Assembly: GCA_012031335.1 (NCBI GenBank)
Contig: JAAUTT010000115.1
Location: 1 to 9,316 of the forward strand
Source: Bacteroidales bacterium
GTDB lineage: Bacteria; Bacteroidota; Bacteroidia; Bacteroidales; JAAUTT01
Direction: 5' to 3'
DNA length: 9,316 nt
The notes beneath the pieces are model-generated. The model was not told the DNA's origin and searched no databases. It worked only from the letters and a program-made list of their open reading frames with translations. Position 1 is the first letter of the stretch, and each line of letters begins with the position of its first letter. Shown in pieces: positions 1 through 6,886 of this stretch. The position numbers were made by a program, and so were the translations under genes.

Positions 1-1174
1 GCCAAATACCTCTTCCGCTATCGTGGATTCTGTTTTTACGGATAGTTACATCAATAGGAGCATGAAATTTTATTCCCGCAATCTCCCATCCGGCATAAAG
101 TCTGTTTGTCCAAACATTATAAATATGATTGTTTTCGATTGTGCTGAATACAGCGCCCATACTTCCGCAAATACCAGTCTGCCCGCAGTTGAAAATGGTG
201 TTGTTTCTTACAATGTGGCTGCCAACATGCTCTTTGTCCCAATGGTTTCTCAGGACATTAAATATCACTTCAATATAATGGATGTTGCCATCGCGGTTTA
301 CATTTCCGGCATCGTTCGACCATACATTGTGACCTGTTCCCCGTTCTTTTCCCAGGGTGATTCCGTTGCATTTTGAATTGCTGATCACGTTGTTTTCGAT
401 GATCCAGCCTTTGTTCCAATGTGTGGCAATCATCCCGACCTGTTCGGCAGTAGGAGCTGCCCACTGAGTTGCAGCCTGGCTTATGTGAAATCCACGGATA
501 GTGATGTAATTAATTCCAGGCATTTCTGGGTAAATGCAAGTTGGACGGGTGGTAATCTCTACGAATTCTTTATTTGGGTTATAAGTATGGAAATTCGCCC
601 AAATGGTTGTGGTGACTGAATCTGTCTCGCAGTACCAGGTGTAATCAGAGCCTTCTTTTACTTTTATTTCAGGATTTATTTTAGGGTTAAATACCTTCTC
701 CAGGGTTTCCATTTCATAAAATGGCTTGTTATTCATGAAAACTTCTCCTGTGTGATGGATCCGGTCTTTACGGATGAACCAGTCACCAGAAATTGAGTCA
801 TTAAAAGGATTATAAGTACCAAAGAATGCGTTGGGTATGGATGCTTTCCAAACGCCATTTTTAAGTTTTGTCCATCCGTTAATTAATTCAGAGCCTTTTA
901 ATTCGACTGTTTCGCCAGGTGCAGCCCGGTAAAGGATTCTCTTCGAATCGCTTTCGCCTCCTCTCAGAGGAACTATCCATTCGCGGTATGTTCCTGAATG
1001 AACGGTGATTGTATCGCCGGCAAAAGCAACTTTAACAGCTTGCTTTATGGAGAGAAAAGGTTTTGAAAGTGATCCATCGTTTGAGTCGCTTCCTTTTTTC
1101 GATACATGGTATTCTGCTGCACTTGCAATATTAAGTGCCCACAAAACAGTGGCTATAAATAGTAATGCTCTCAT
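1..1174 (-). CDS. GH120-type beta-xylosidase, exported, C-terminus beyond left edge
   Basis: The frame is open from the ATG at 1174 to the window edge and gives 391 residues. Residues 1-19 are a signal peptide (MR, a hydrophobic stretch, then a cleavage site near ASA/AE), so the enzyme is exported. The mature start (EYHVSKKGSDSNDGS), the AGDTITVHSGTYREW block near residue 53, GDWFIRKD near 135, and the series of right-handed beta-helix coils with N-N-x-I ladders (IIENNVIS, IVRNNTIF, IENNHIY, IRKNRIHD) match, from memory, the glycoside hydrolase 120 xylosidase XylC. GH120 enzymes release xylose from xylo-oligosaccharides. The catalytic Asp and Glu of that family lie just past the last visible residue (W391), so activity cannot be judged here. 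About 640 residues are expected in total. It is the last visible gene of a unit with the UroD-like gene (46-bp gap) and a GntR regulator. A generic parallel beta-helix protein is the alternative. Confidence 0.82.
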   Translation of the reverse strand, partial: MRALLFIATVLWALNIASAAEYHVSKKGSDSNDGSLSKPFLSIKQAVKVAFAGDTITVHSGTYREWIVPLRGGESDSKRILYRAAPGETVELKGSELINGWTKLKNGVWKASIPNAFFGTYNPFNDSISGDWFIRKDRIHHTGEVFMNNKPFYEMETLEKVFNPKINPEIKVKEGSDYTWYCETDSVTTTIWANFHTYNPNKEFVEITTRPTCIYPEMPGINYITIRGFHISQAATQWAAPTAEQVGMIATHWNKGWIIENNVISNSKCNGITLGKERGTGHNVWSNDAGNVNRDGNIHYIEVIFNVLRNHWDKEHVGSHIVRNNTIFNCGQTGICGSMGAVFSTIENNHIYNVWTNRLYAGWEIAGIKFHAPIDVTIRKNRIHDSGRGIW

Positions 1175-1220
1175 TTAATTAATTATTTCAGTTCAAAAAA
1201 TCTACCATGATACCTGCGTA

Positions 1221-2481
1221 CTAATCACGGCCATTGAATTTTTTAAGCGCGTTTATCATGGCAACAAGGTTTTCTACTGGTACATTCGCCTGTACGTTGT
1301 GGACGGTATTGAAAACAAATCCACCGTTTCTGCCAAGAATCTCACATTGTTGAATTACCTGTTTTTCTACATCCGAAGGAGATCCAAAGCTTAGTACTTT
1401 TTGAGTATCCACGCCACCTCCCCAGAAAGTAATTTTATCGCCAAAACGTTCTTTTAAAATTTTAGAATCCATTTCAGCAGCGTTAATCTGCACCGGATTA
1501 AGGATATCAAATCCGGCCTCAATAAAACTTGGGATTAAAGGAAGAACTGCGCCACACGAATGTTTGAATGTTTTCCAGGTAGTATGTTTATGAATCCAGT
1601 CGTTCACTTTTTTGTAATAAGGTAAGTATAGTTCAGCGAATATTTCTGGCGAACAAAATTGTGAGTCCTGTGTCCCGAAGTCGGTACCGCAAATAAAAAC
1701 AGCTTCAACAGAGTTTCCTAATATTCCATGGAGCGTTTGAAGATTTTGTAATGCAATGTCGGTCTGCTTGTCGAAAATTTGCTGCACAAAATCCATTCGT
1801 ATCAGCGTGTTCATGTACCATTGGGTTATGTCACGGATTCCTTTTGGGTTTTTCATCCATGGACCCGGAACCAAAGCAATATCGCCCAGGGCAGTACCTC
1901 CAAAGTTTGCGATAACGCCTTTATCTGTTTTTTTTGGCTATTTCGGCCTTTTCTTTCCAGTAGGCAATATCAGCATCTTTTAAAAGTTCAAATTCTTCGA
2001 GATTATCCTCCAGGATAGGATTGTTTTCATCGTATGGTTGTTGACGGATTATAGAATCGAAAAAATAGGAGGATTTTGGCATTTTTCCCGACGCAGCAAC
2101 AGACATGTCGCCTCCCGGATAAATCAGAAGGTCGCCATTGGCATCCAAAGTCGTGTTGAAGTTTTCGGGAACAAGAACTTCCTGACCCCAGAAAGTTTTA
2201 AACTCTTTCCAATTTTTGCTTTCGAAGCCAAAAATGTTAGTTCTTGGTGGAATTCCCATAACATCGCAACCCAAAATATCGGCCAGATCGTTTTCAACTT
2301 CTCCAAGCATTTGATAGGGCTCTATTACTTTTACGGGACGCTTTTCGAGATTGAAATATTGACGCAAGCGTTCTATTGCAAGCACATGTACACCTGTTAC
2401 AGCGGTTGCTCCCAGGTCGATCACTACACCATCTGCAGAGCGATGGGCGAGACTGGCTTTTAGCTTTTCCTTCGAATTCAT
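1221..2481 (-). CDS. Uroporphyrinogen decarboxylase/methyltransferase-family protein, one frameshift as read
   Basis: The gene starts at ATG 2481 and ends with TAG at 1221-1223. The first frame stops at 1921-1923; the second, open from before 1874, continues the same protein. Removing one A from the A8 run (plus-strand T run 1928-1935) joins them as AKKTDKGVIANFGGTALG and gives about 419 residues. Family features are GTDFGTQ (about 265-271), SPEIF soon after, and FKHSCG with His307 and Cys309, resembling the metal-binding His-x-Cys of corrinoid:CoM methyltransferase relatives (MtaA/CmuA type) rather than haem-pathway HemE. Such homologues commonly sit in Bacteroidetes carbohydrate loci; their substrate is unknown and I assign none. 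The gene lies 20 bp after the GntR stop and 46 bp before the xylosidase, so co-transcription is likely. There is no strong Shine-Dalgarno sequence, as is normal for the phylum. Confidence 0.83.
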
Positions 2482-2501
2482 TTCGATGAAGTATTTATTA
2501 A

Positions 2502-3500
2502 TTAAAAAGATCCTCTGTCGATAAAATAAGTTTTGTTTTTAACACACTCATTACGGTTGTTGAGGATTATATCAGCAATTTTGTGTCCCATGGCTGTAAA
2601 GTCCGTTGTTATGACCGAAATACCACCTGCCGATATTTTTTTCAGAGGTGTGTCATTGTATGAGATTATACCAATGTCTTTGCCAAATCGGAGACCTTTC
2701 TTTTCGGCCGATAATGCAAGTTCTACAAGGAGATCGTCATCTATTATTACAAATGCATCTCCTTCCTGAGGTTCGGGTATAATATCTCCTTCCAAAACTA
2801 TATTTTCAATTTTTGCCTCCTTGCAAAATTTAATAAAACCGCTTTTGATTTGCGCCAGTACCTTTGTATATTTTCTTTTTTTATAGATGAAGTAAAAATT
2901 CCTGTATCTGAGAACTGACTTCCCGGTTGAAACCAATGCATTATATGTATCGTTTTCGAAATCCTGGTAAATGCCTCGTGTAGGATAGTTTGCAACAAAA
3001 CCGTCGAGGATAAACACTTTATTTGATGGTAAAAGGTTTAAAACAGGTGTTATATCCTGGTCGAGATGCGAAAGTATAATGTATTCGGTATATTTTCCGG
3101 CACTTTCTTTAATCAGGGTTTCGAAAAGCTTATGATTATAATGGTGAAAATAAATATCGAGGCTGGCACACTCTCCAAACTGATGGAGAATTGCATTATA
3201 GAGGGTTTCTTTGTAAGCGGCAAAGGTATCGAATAAAATAAAAATCCTATGTTGTTCCTTTATATCAACTTTTGCTACAAAAAATCCTTTACCGTGAACT
3301 GAGTATAAAATTCCTTGTTCTTTTAGCTTTTTATATGCTTTAACCACGGTTTCATTAGCAACACCTAATTCTTTGGAAACTTGTTTAATAGAAGGTACAA
3401 TAGAATTGTATGTCAAAACTCCGGATTTAATCTGCGAAAGAATATAATTGTTTATTTGTTCGCTTTTTAATATTGATTTTTTGACATTCATTTTCAACAT
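2502..3500 (-). CDS. GntR-family transcriptional regulator with LacI-like sugar-sensor domain
   Basis: This frame is intact at 332 residues. Residues about 8-77 form a GntR winged helix: helices around NNYILSQIKSG, then PSIKQVSKELGVANETVVKA as the recognition helix-turn-helix, KLKEQGIL, and the wing SVHGKGFFVA. The remainder (about 83-332) is alpha/beta with features of a periplasmic-binding-protein-like effector domain (RIFILFDTF, KVFILDGFV, AFVIIDDDLLVELALS, IGIISYNDTPL, TTDFTAMGHKIADII), as in Bacteroidetes sugar regulators of the FucR type. It probably senses a sugar, plausibly a xylose-containing compound given the downstream xylosidase, and controls its own operon; this is inference. 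A second in-frame ATG lies at 3491 and could be the real start; 3500 is kept because the wing and helix spacing are unaffected. The stop is 20 bp before the UroD-like gene. Confidence 0.88.
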   Translation of the reverse strand: MLKMNVKKSILKSEQINNYILSQIKSGVLTYNSIVPSIKQVSKELGVANETVVKAYKKLKEQGILYSVHGKGFFVAKVDIKEQHRIFILFDTFAAYKETLYNAILHQFGECASLDIYFHHYNHKLFETLIKESAGKYTEYIILSHLDQDITPVLNLLPSNKVFILDGFVANYPTRGIYQDFENDTYNALVSTGKSVLRYRNFYFIYKKRKYTKVLAQIKSGFIKFCKEAKIENIVLEGDIIPEPQEGDAFVIIDDDLLVELALSAEKKGLRFGKDIGIISYNDTPLKKISAGGISVITTDFTAMGHKIADIILNNRNECVKNKTYFIDRGSF

Positions 3501-3516
3501 TACTATACTGTACTAT
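3501..3516 (-). promoter_or_regulatory. Candidate operator: direct hexamer repeat before the GntR gene
   Basis: The plus strand reads TACTATACTGTACTAT: the hexamer TACTAT occurs twice with starts exactly 10 bp apart, one helical turn. It touches the ATG at 3500 and lies just downstream of the predicted -7 box, about where transcription would begin. That position suits a repressor site for the adjacent GntR gene. Binding is inferred from position only; GntR operators are more often inverted repeats, which tempers confidence. Confidence 0.4.
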
Positions 3517-3520
3517 TATG

Positions 3521-3551
3521 CAAAAATGGTAAATATTTTTAAATATCCAAA
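3521..3551 (-). promoter_or_regulatory. Bacteroidetes-type promoter for the GntR-UroD-xylosidase unit
   Basis: On the minus strand TTTG (3551-3548) is followed after 19 bases by CATTTTTG (3528-3521). This is the -33 TTTG / -7 TAnnTTTG arrangement with one mismatch in the -7 box. The same 19-base spacer is seen in the TetR promoter in this window. Transcription would start near 3515, leaving a very short leader of about 15 bases. Confidence 0.45.
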
Positions 3552-3751
3552 TTGAATGGTTTTTCTCTTGCACTTATTGACTAATTAGTGCTTTTAAGAA
3601 AATTCGAAATTATTATCAAATTGCCATCGCTCACCCATCTGTCTCATGAATGGTAAGATGCTATTGCACAGTGGGATGTAATTCTCTCCTTTAGTGGAGT
3701 CAGAGGGATGCGGGAAGGGAAGGTAGAGTTTTCTTATAGACGCTAATGAAA
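3552..3751. other. Non-coding stretch without a recognised gene
   Basis: I see no convincing reading frame in these 200 bases. There is a weak inverted repeat GCACT/AGTGC (3570-3574 and 3587-3591, 12-base loop) about 20 bp upstream of the GntR -33 box, and a short CTCC/GGAG dyad near 3687-3698 next to a purine-rich run. Both are too short to be called functional. The region may be older repeat debris beside the 3762-3965 element. Confidence 0.5.
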
Positions 3752-3760
3752 CCATTTAAT
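3752..3760. repeat. Left copy of probable target-site duplication
   Basis: CCATTTAAT here recurs at 3966-3974. One T separates this copy from the left terminal repeat, while the right copy abuts the element end directly, so the duplication could be read as ten bases with the last one changed (T versus C). Confidence 0.6.
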
Positions 3761-3785
3761 TCATTTGTGTCCGGTTAAAAGTTAC

Positions 3786-3925
3786 AGATTTCTCCCTGTG
3801 GTCGAAATGACAAGGCTTAGCTGGATTTTTTAATTGGAGGGGGCTTGGTAGGCGGCTTCGCCGCCTACCAAGCCCCCTCCAAAATCTAACTACTTAATTG
3901 TCATTTCGAACGAAGTGAGAAATCT
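3786..3925. repeat. Subterminal inverted repeat arms, 28 bp each
   Basis: The left arm is 3786-3813 and the right arm 3898-3925; they are inverted and agree at 24 of 28 positions, the four differences lying in the middle. The right arm contains TTCGAACGAAGTGAGAAATC, a sequence that I remember as a widely scattered extragenic repeat in Bacteroidetes genomes. The arms could pair in single-stranded DNA or RNA to form the base of a long hairpin. Confidence 0.65.
3834..3882. repeat. Perfect 23-bp GC-rich hairpin
   Basis: Positions 3834-3856 and 3860-3882 are exact reverse complements around a TTC loop. The stem is GC-rich (TTGGAGGGGG at its base, GGCGGC next to the loop). Neither strand has a T run directly after the stem, so it is not a standard intrinsic terminator, though a stem this strong could still stop transcription or stabilise RNA ends. 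It forms the core of the 204-bp element. Confidence 0.85.
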
Positions 3926-3965
3926 ATTCATTTATTTTTTTATAAATTTTAACCGGACACCAATG

Positions 3966-3974
3966 CCATTTAAT
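3966..3974. repeat. Right copy of probable target-site duplication
   Basis: CCATTTAAT is identical to 3752-3760 and directly follows the right terminal repeat that ends at 3965. Perfect identity suggests that the insertion is fairly recent. Confidence 0.6.
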
Positions 3975-4042
3975 CTTTTTTAAGAAATACTGCTGATCTT
4001 TCTCGGGTTTTTTGTGTTAATACTATAGTTAATTCCTATAAA

Positions 4043-4983
4043 ATGAAAACAAATCTTATTATAGTATTCATGCTTTTTTTTAGCCTCAAAGCCTGCACAC
4101 AAAATAAAAACTCAATCAATAAGGATGTTCGTGGAAGGCATTTAACCGAAGAGGAGTCGCGGGTGATATTGAATAAAGGAACTGAAAGGCCGTTTACCGG
4201 AGCTTACAACAATTTTTACGAAAAGGGTGCTTATGCATGCAAGTACTGTGGAGCTTTGCTTTACCGGTCGGACGATAAGTTTAAATCCGACTGCGGCTGG
4301 CCAAGTTTTGACGATGAAATAAAAGGTGCAGTTAAGCAAACTGTTGATGCTGACGGAATGCGGATTGAGATTACCTGTGCCAAATGTAAAGGACACCTTG
4401 GGCATGTATTCAGAGGTGAGGGATTTACTGATAAAAATGTGCGTCATTGTGTAAATTCTGTATCGCTTCAGTTTATTCCGGCACATGCTGATAAAAATGC
4501 AAAAACTGATACTGCAATATTTGCTGGTGGCTGTTTTGGGGCGTAGAATTTTATTTTCAGGAAGCTCCGGGGGTAATTTCAACCGAAGTAGGGTATATTG
4601 GGGGTAGTACCGATAAACCAACCTATAAAGATGTAAGCTATAAAAGCACCGGTCATGCTGAGGCTTTGCGCGTAGTCTTCGATCCTGAAAAGACCAGTTA
4701 TGAGAAAATGGCCAAACTCTTCTTCGAAATTCACGACCCTACACAACTCAATAAACAAGGGCCCGATATTGGCGATCAATACCGTTCGGAAGTCTTTTTC
4801 CTGACCATGGAGCAAAAAGCCATCACCGACAGCCTGATCGATATTCTTGAAAAAAAGGGATTAAACATGGTAACTAAGGTTACGCCTGCAAGCACTTTCT
4901 GGAAAGCCGAGGATTATCATCAGCAGTATTACACCAAAGGGAACGGAACACCTTATTGCCACAAATATGTAAAACGGTTTTAG
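4043..4983 (+). CDS. msrBA: Bifunctional methionine sulfoxide reductase MsrB-MsrA lipoprotein, one frameshift as read
   Basis: The product repairs oxidised methionine: MsrB reduces the R form and MsrA the S form. Residues 1-18 look like a lipoprotein signal (hydrophobic stretch, then SLKAC with Cys18), which places it outside the cytoplasmic membrane. The MsrB domain (about 30-147) has zinc pairs C66/C69 and C112/C115, the CGWPSF motif with Cys84, and catalytic Cys136 in RHCVNS. MsrA follows: IFAGGC with catalytic Cys164, then the frame ends at TAG 4544-4546. Adding one T to the T4 run 4534-4537 restores GGCFWGVEFYFQ and continues through GYIGGST, STGHAEALRV and YHQQYY to TAG at 4981-4983, giving about 313 residues. 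As read, only MsrB would be made. No clear promoter was found upstream. The stop overlaps the stop of the convergent RDD gene. Confidence 0.88.
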
Positions 4984-6773
4984 TTTTCTTTTATAATGGT
5001 TTTTTTGAGGTCGTAACCTTCGATTATATAACTATACTTTTGATTCAAGGTGTCTGTGATGGTCATTCTGATTTTATATTTGCCTTTACGAACACTATTG
5101 GATCCATAAAGAGAGAAGGAGGGGTAATCGCCCGAAGTTACCGGATCGATGCGTTGAGGTAATTCGTTCTCCCATTTTATTTCGCCCTCGAGGTTTGTAA
5201 TTTCGGTTATATAAGCCGGCCATCCCTTATTTAGCAGGTCCATCCTGATAGAATTGCCATAGGACCCTGTACCACGGTCTTTGATAATCGGGCAGAAAAA
5301 TTTCTCGATGCTTTTGATTTCAAATTTTCGACCATCCAAAAGTAATGCTGCACTGTTTTTTGTGCCGGTGTTATACTGATCGTAATCGGGAGTATATGCT
5401 TTTTTTAAGTCGCTTAATTTTACAGGGAGTTGCGACAGATAATTTTTATTAAGGTTATAAATTTTTTTCGAGCTGGTACATCGAATTTGTGTAGTCTTCC
5501 TTTTTTGCAATACTGCAACAATTATTTCCTCTTTACCTGTTTCTTCAACTTTCAGATACAATGCATCAGATGAATAGGGGTGTTCAATGTCTTTAATTTC
5601 AATAACATCCGAAGTGGTAAGATGGCTTAATGAATTTTCAATAGCCATTACTTTTTTTGCATGTTCTGCTATGTTATATTGTCTGTAACTATAGTCGTCG
5701 TAAGCTTCATTTCCTAAGTAAATCCCCAATCCGATAATCAGAAATGCCGGGAAAATAAGGAAATACCACCGCCCTTTTATACCACTTCGTACTTCACGAA
5801 CTACCTGCGTACCTGTAAGTGAATCGTGCCAGCCCGATCCGCCAAGAAAAGGAGAACGATTCGAATGGAATGAATCGGGCAAAGGTGCGAAGCATAATTT
5901 TTCCGGGAGTTGCTTTATTTCCAATTTCATCAGTAACTCTCGTTTCTGTAAGGAACTTAGCAGGAGTTGCTCCAAGAATGATCTCGAAAAACGGATAATA
6001 TATCAACCTGAAAACAAATACAAAAGCATAAATAGTTCCCCGTTCACCGAGCATTTCTCCCATGGCCTCGGTAATTTTAGGGAATAATTGGGGGATAATT
6101 GCCGAAAATATAAAAATGCATAAATAAAGATCTGTTATTAAGTGAAATAACCGCTGCCATCCGGAAGCATTATCTGCAATCGGGATTATTCTTCCTTCAG
6201 CTTCTGTGATTGTAATATCCAGTTTTTTTGATTCAGCAATACCCTTTAAAACAAAATATGAAAGGTAAACCCATATTACATTTATTATTCTGGCTATTAT
6301 CCAGGTAATCCACCAATAGTTCTGTAATTGAAATTGCTGCCAGTGAAAAAGCAGGTAAAGAAATGAAAAAATGAAGTATGTAATATTCAAGATAAAGACA
6401 ATAGAAAATACAAACCTGATGAAACGGGTTTCGCGCTCTTGAGATTTTTTATAAGCAATAGCCCCAATCAGAAGGATTGAAAAGAAGAATACATTGAGAT
6501 AATTCAGATATAATCCCGAATCGAAATTGTGGTATTGAAAAAGCCTGAAATCAAAAAATGATAAATTGATACAGTTTAACCATCCTTAACATATAAGACT
6601 GGTAATATGAATTCGCGCGGAATGGAACCGAAAACTGCAACTAATTCCGATAAAAGTCCCAGGAGGGAAGCTACAAGTGTAATCAGGAAGATTTTTTTTG
6701 GCATTGCGGTGATTTTTATGCTGGTTAAAGCGGTAAGTCTTTCTTTTACTTTAAACATACCTTTTTGTTTCAT
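4980..6773 (-). CDS. RDD-family multi-pass membrane protein with large C-terminal domain, two frameshifts as read
   Basis: Three open pieces form one protein of about 597 residues. Piece one (start 6773) stops at 6576-6578; adding one T to GGTTAAAC restores YVKDGLNCINL. Piece two stops at 5794-5796; removing one T from the run at plus-strand 5847-5850 restores PFESFSFLGGSGWHDS. Membrane helices lie near residues 27-48, 93-108, 118-143, 154-175, 209-231, 248-268 and 336-354. The RDD core is at about 205-325: QRLFHLITDLYL with Arg208 and Asp215, then GATPAKFLTETRVTDEIGNK and GWHDSLTGTQVV. After the last helix come about 240 residues, strand-rich and probably outside the cytoplasm, which I do not recognise. 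RDD proteins are of mixed or unknown function, some proposed as ion exchangers. The start could also be residue 6. The gene is divergent from the TetR gene and convergent with msrBA. Confidence 0.75.
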
Positions 6774-6828
6774 TTAATAAATAATCTTTATAAGCTTTCC
6801 AAATACCTGTAATTCTTTAATAATTATT

Positions 6829-6859
6829 TTTGATATTTACTTATTAGTAAGTATATTTG
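6829..6859 (+). promoter_or_regulatory. Bacteroidetes-type promoter of the TetR-fabF unit
   Basis: TTTG at 6829-6832 is followed after exactly 19 bases by TATATTTG at 6852-6859, a full match to the -33 TTTG / -7 TAnnTTTG promoter type. Transcription would start near 6865, giving a leader of about 20 bases before the ATG at 6887. Confidence 0.7.
6838..6853. promoter_or_regulatory. Candidate TetR operator between -33 and -7
   Basis: TACTTATTAGTAAGTA is an inverted repeat (TACTTA, four bases, TAAGTA). It fills most of the spacer between the -33 and -7 boxes and touches the -7 box, so a bound dimer would block RNA polymerase. Size and position fit autorepression by the TetR-family protein encoded downstream; it could also affect the divergent RDD gene, whose start lies 64 bp away. 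Confidence 0.62.
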
Positions 6860-6886
6860 TCATAACTTTTTTTATTTGAATATTTT

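Larger units (their letters stand above)
3762..3965. mobile_element. MITE-like non-autonomous element, 204 bp, nested palindromes
   Basis: The ends are inverted repeats of 19 bases with one mismatch: left CATTTGTGTCCGGTTAAAA (3762-3780), right end read on the minus strand CATTGGTGTCCGGTTAAAA (3965-3947). Inside lie a second inverted pair of 28 bases with 24 matches (3786-3813 and 3898-3925), and in the centre a perfect 23-bp stem with a three-base loop (3834-3882). The whole unit can therefore fold back on itself at three levels. It encodes no protein. A 9-base direct repeat CCATTTAAT flanks it, as expected for a target duplication. It is probably moved in trans by a transposase recognising the GTGTCCGGTTAAAA ends; a 9-bp duplication occurs in, among others, IS4-type elements, but the family is a guess. 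It sits between two divergent transcription units and interrupts no gene. Confidence 0.72.

Noticed and set aside
23..619. Plus-strand open frames of 117 and 66 residues
   Set aside because: They lie opposite the continuous 391-residue minus-strand frame whose sequence clearly matches a beta-helix xylosidase.
1928..1938. Programmed -1 frameshift at A AAA AAC in the UroD-like gene
   Set aside because: The downstream frame needs a +1 (or -2) shift; a -1 shift does not enter the conserved frame, and no reason for recoding is known in this family.
3687..3710. Second short repeat or terminator near CTCCTTTAGTGGAG
   Set aside because: The stem is only four pairs and no T run or flanking gene end is present.
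3834..3892. Central hairpin as an intrinsic terminator
   Set aside because: No T run follows the stem on either strand, and no gene ends next to it: both flanking genes start here rather than end.
3762..3965. CRISPR array or small-RNA gene
   Set aside because: There are no regularly spaced direct repeats; the symmetry is entirely inverted, and a promoter for an RNA gene is not visible.
4142..4815. Minus-strand frames opposite msrBA
   Set aside because: The plus strand carries conserved MsrB and MsrA motifs throughout; the minus frames show no family features.
6576..6773. Separate small 65-residue membrane protein
   Set aside because: Adding one T joins it to the RDD frame, which otherwise has no ATG start, with the same helix-rich character across the join; a single gene is simpler.
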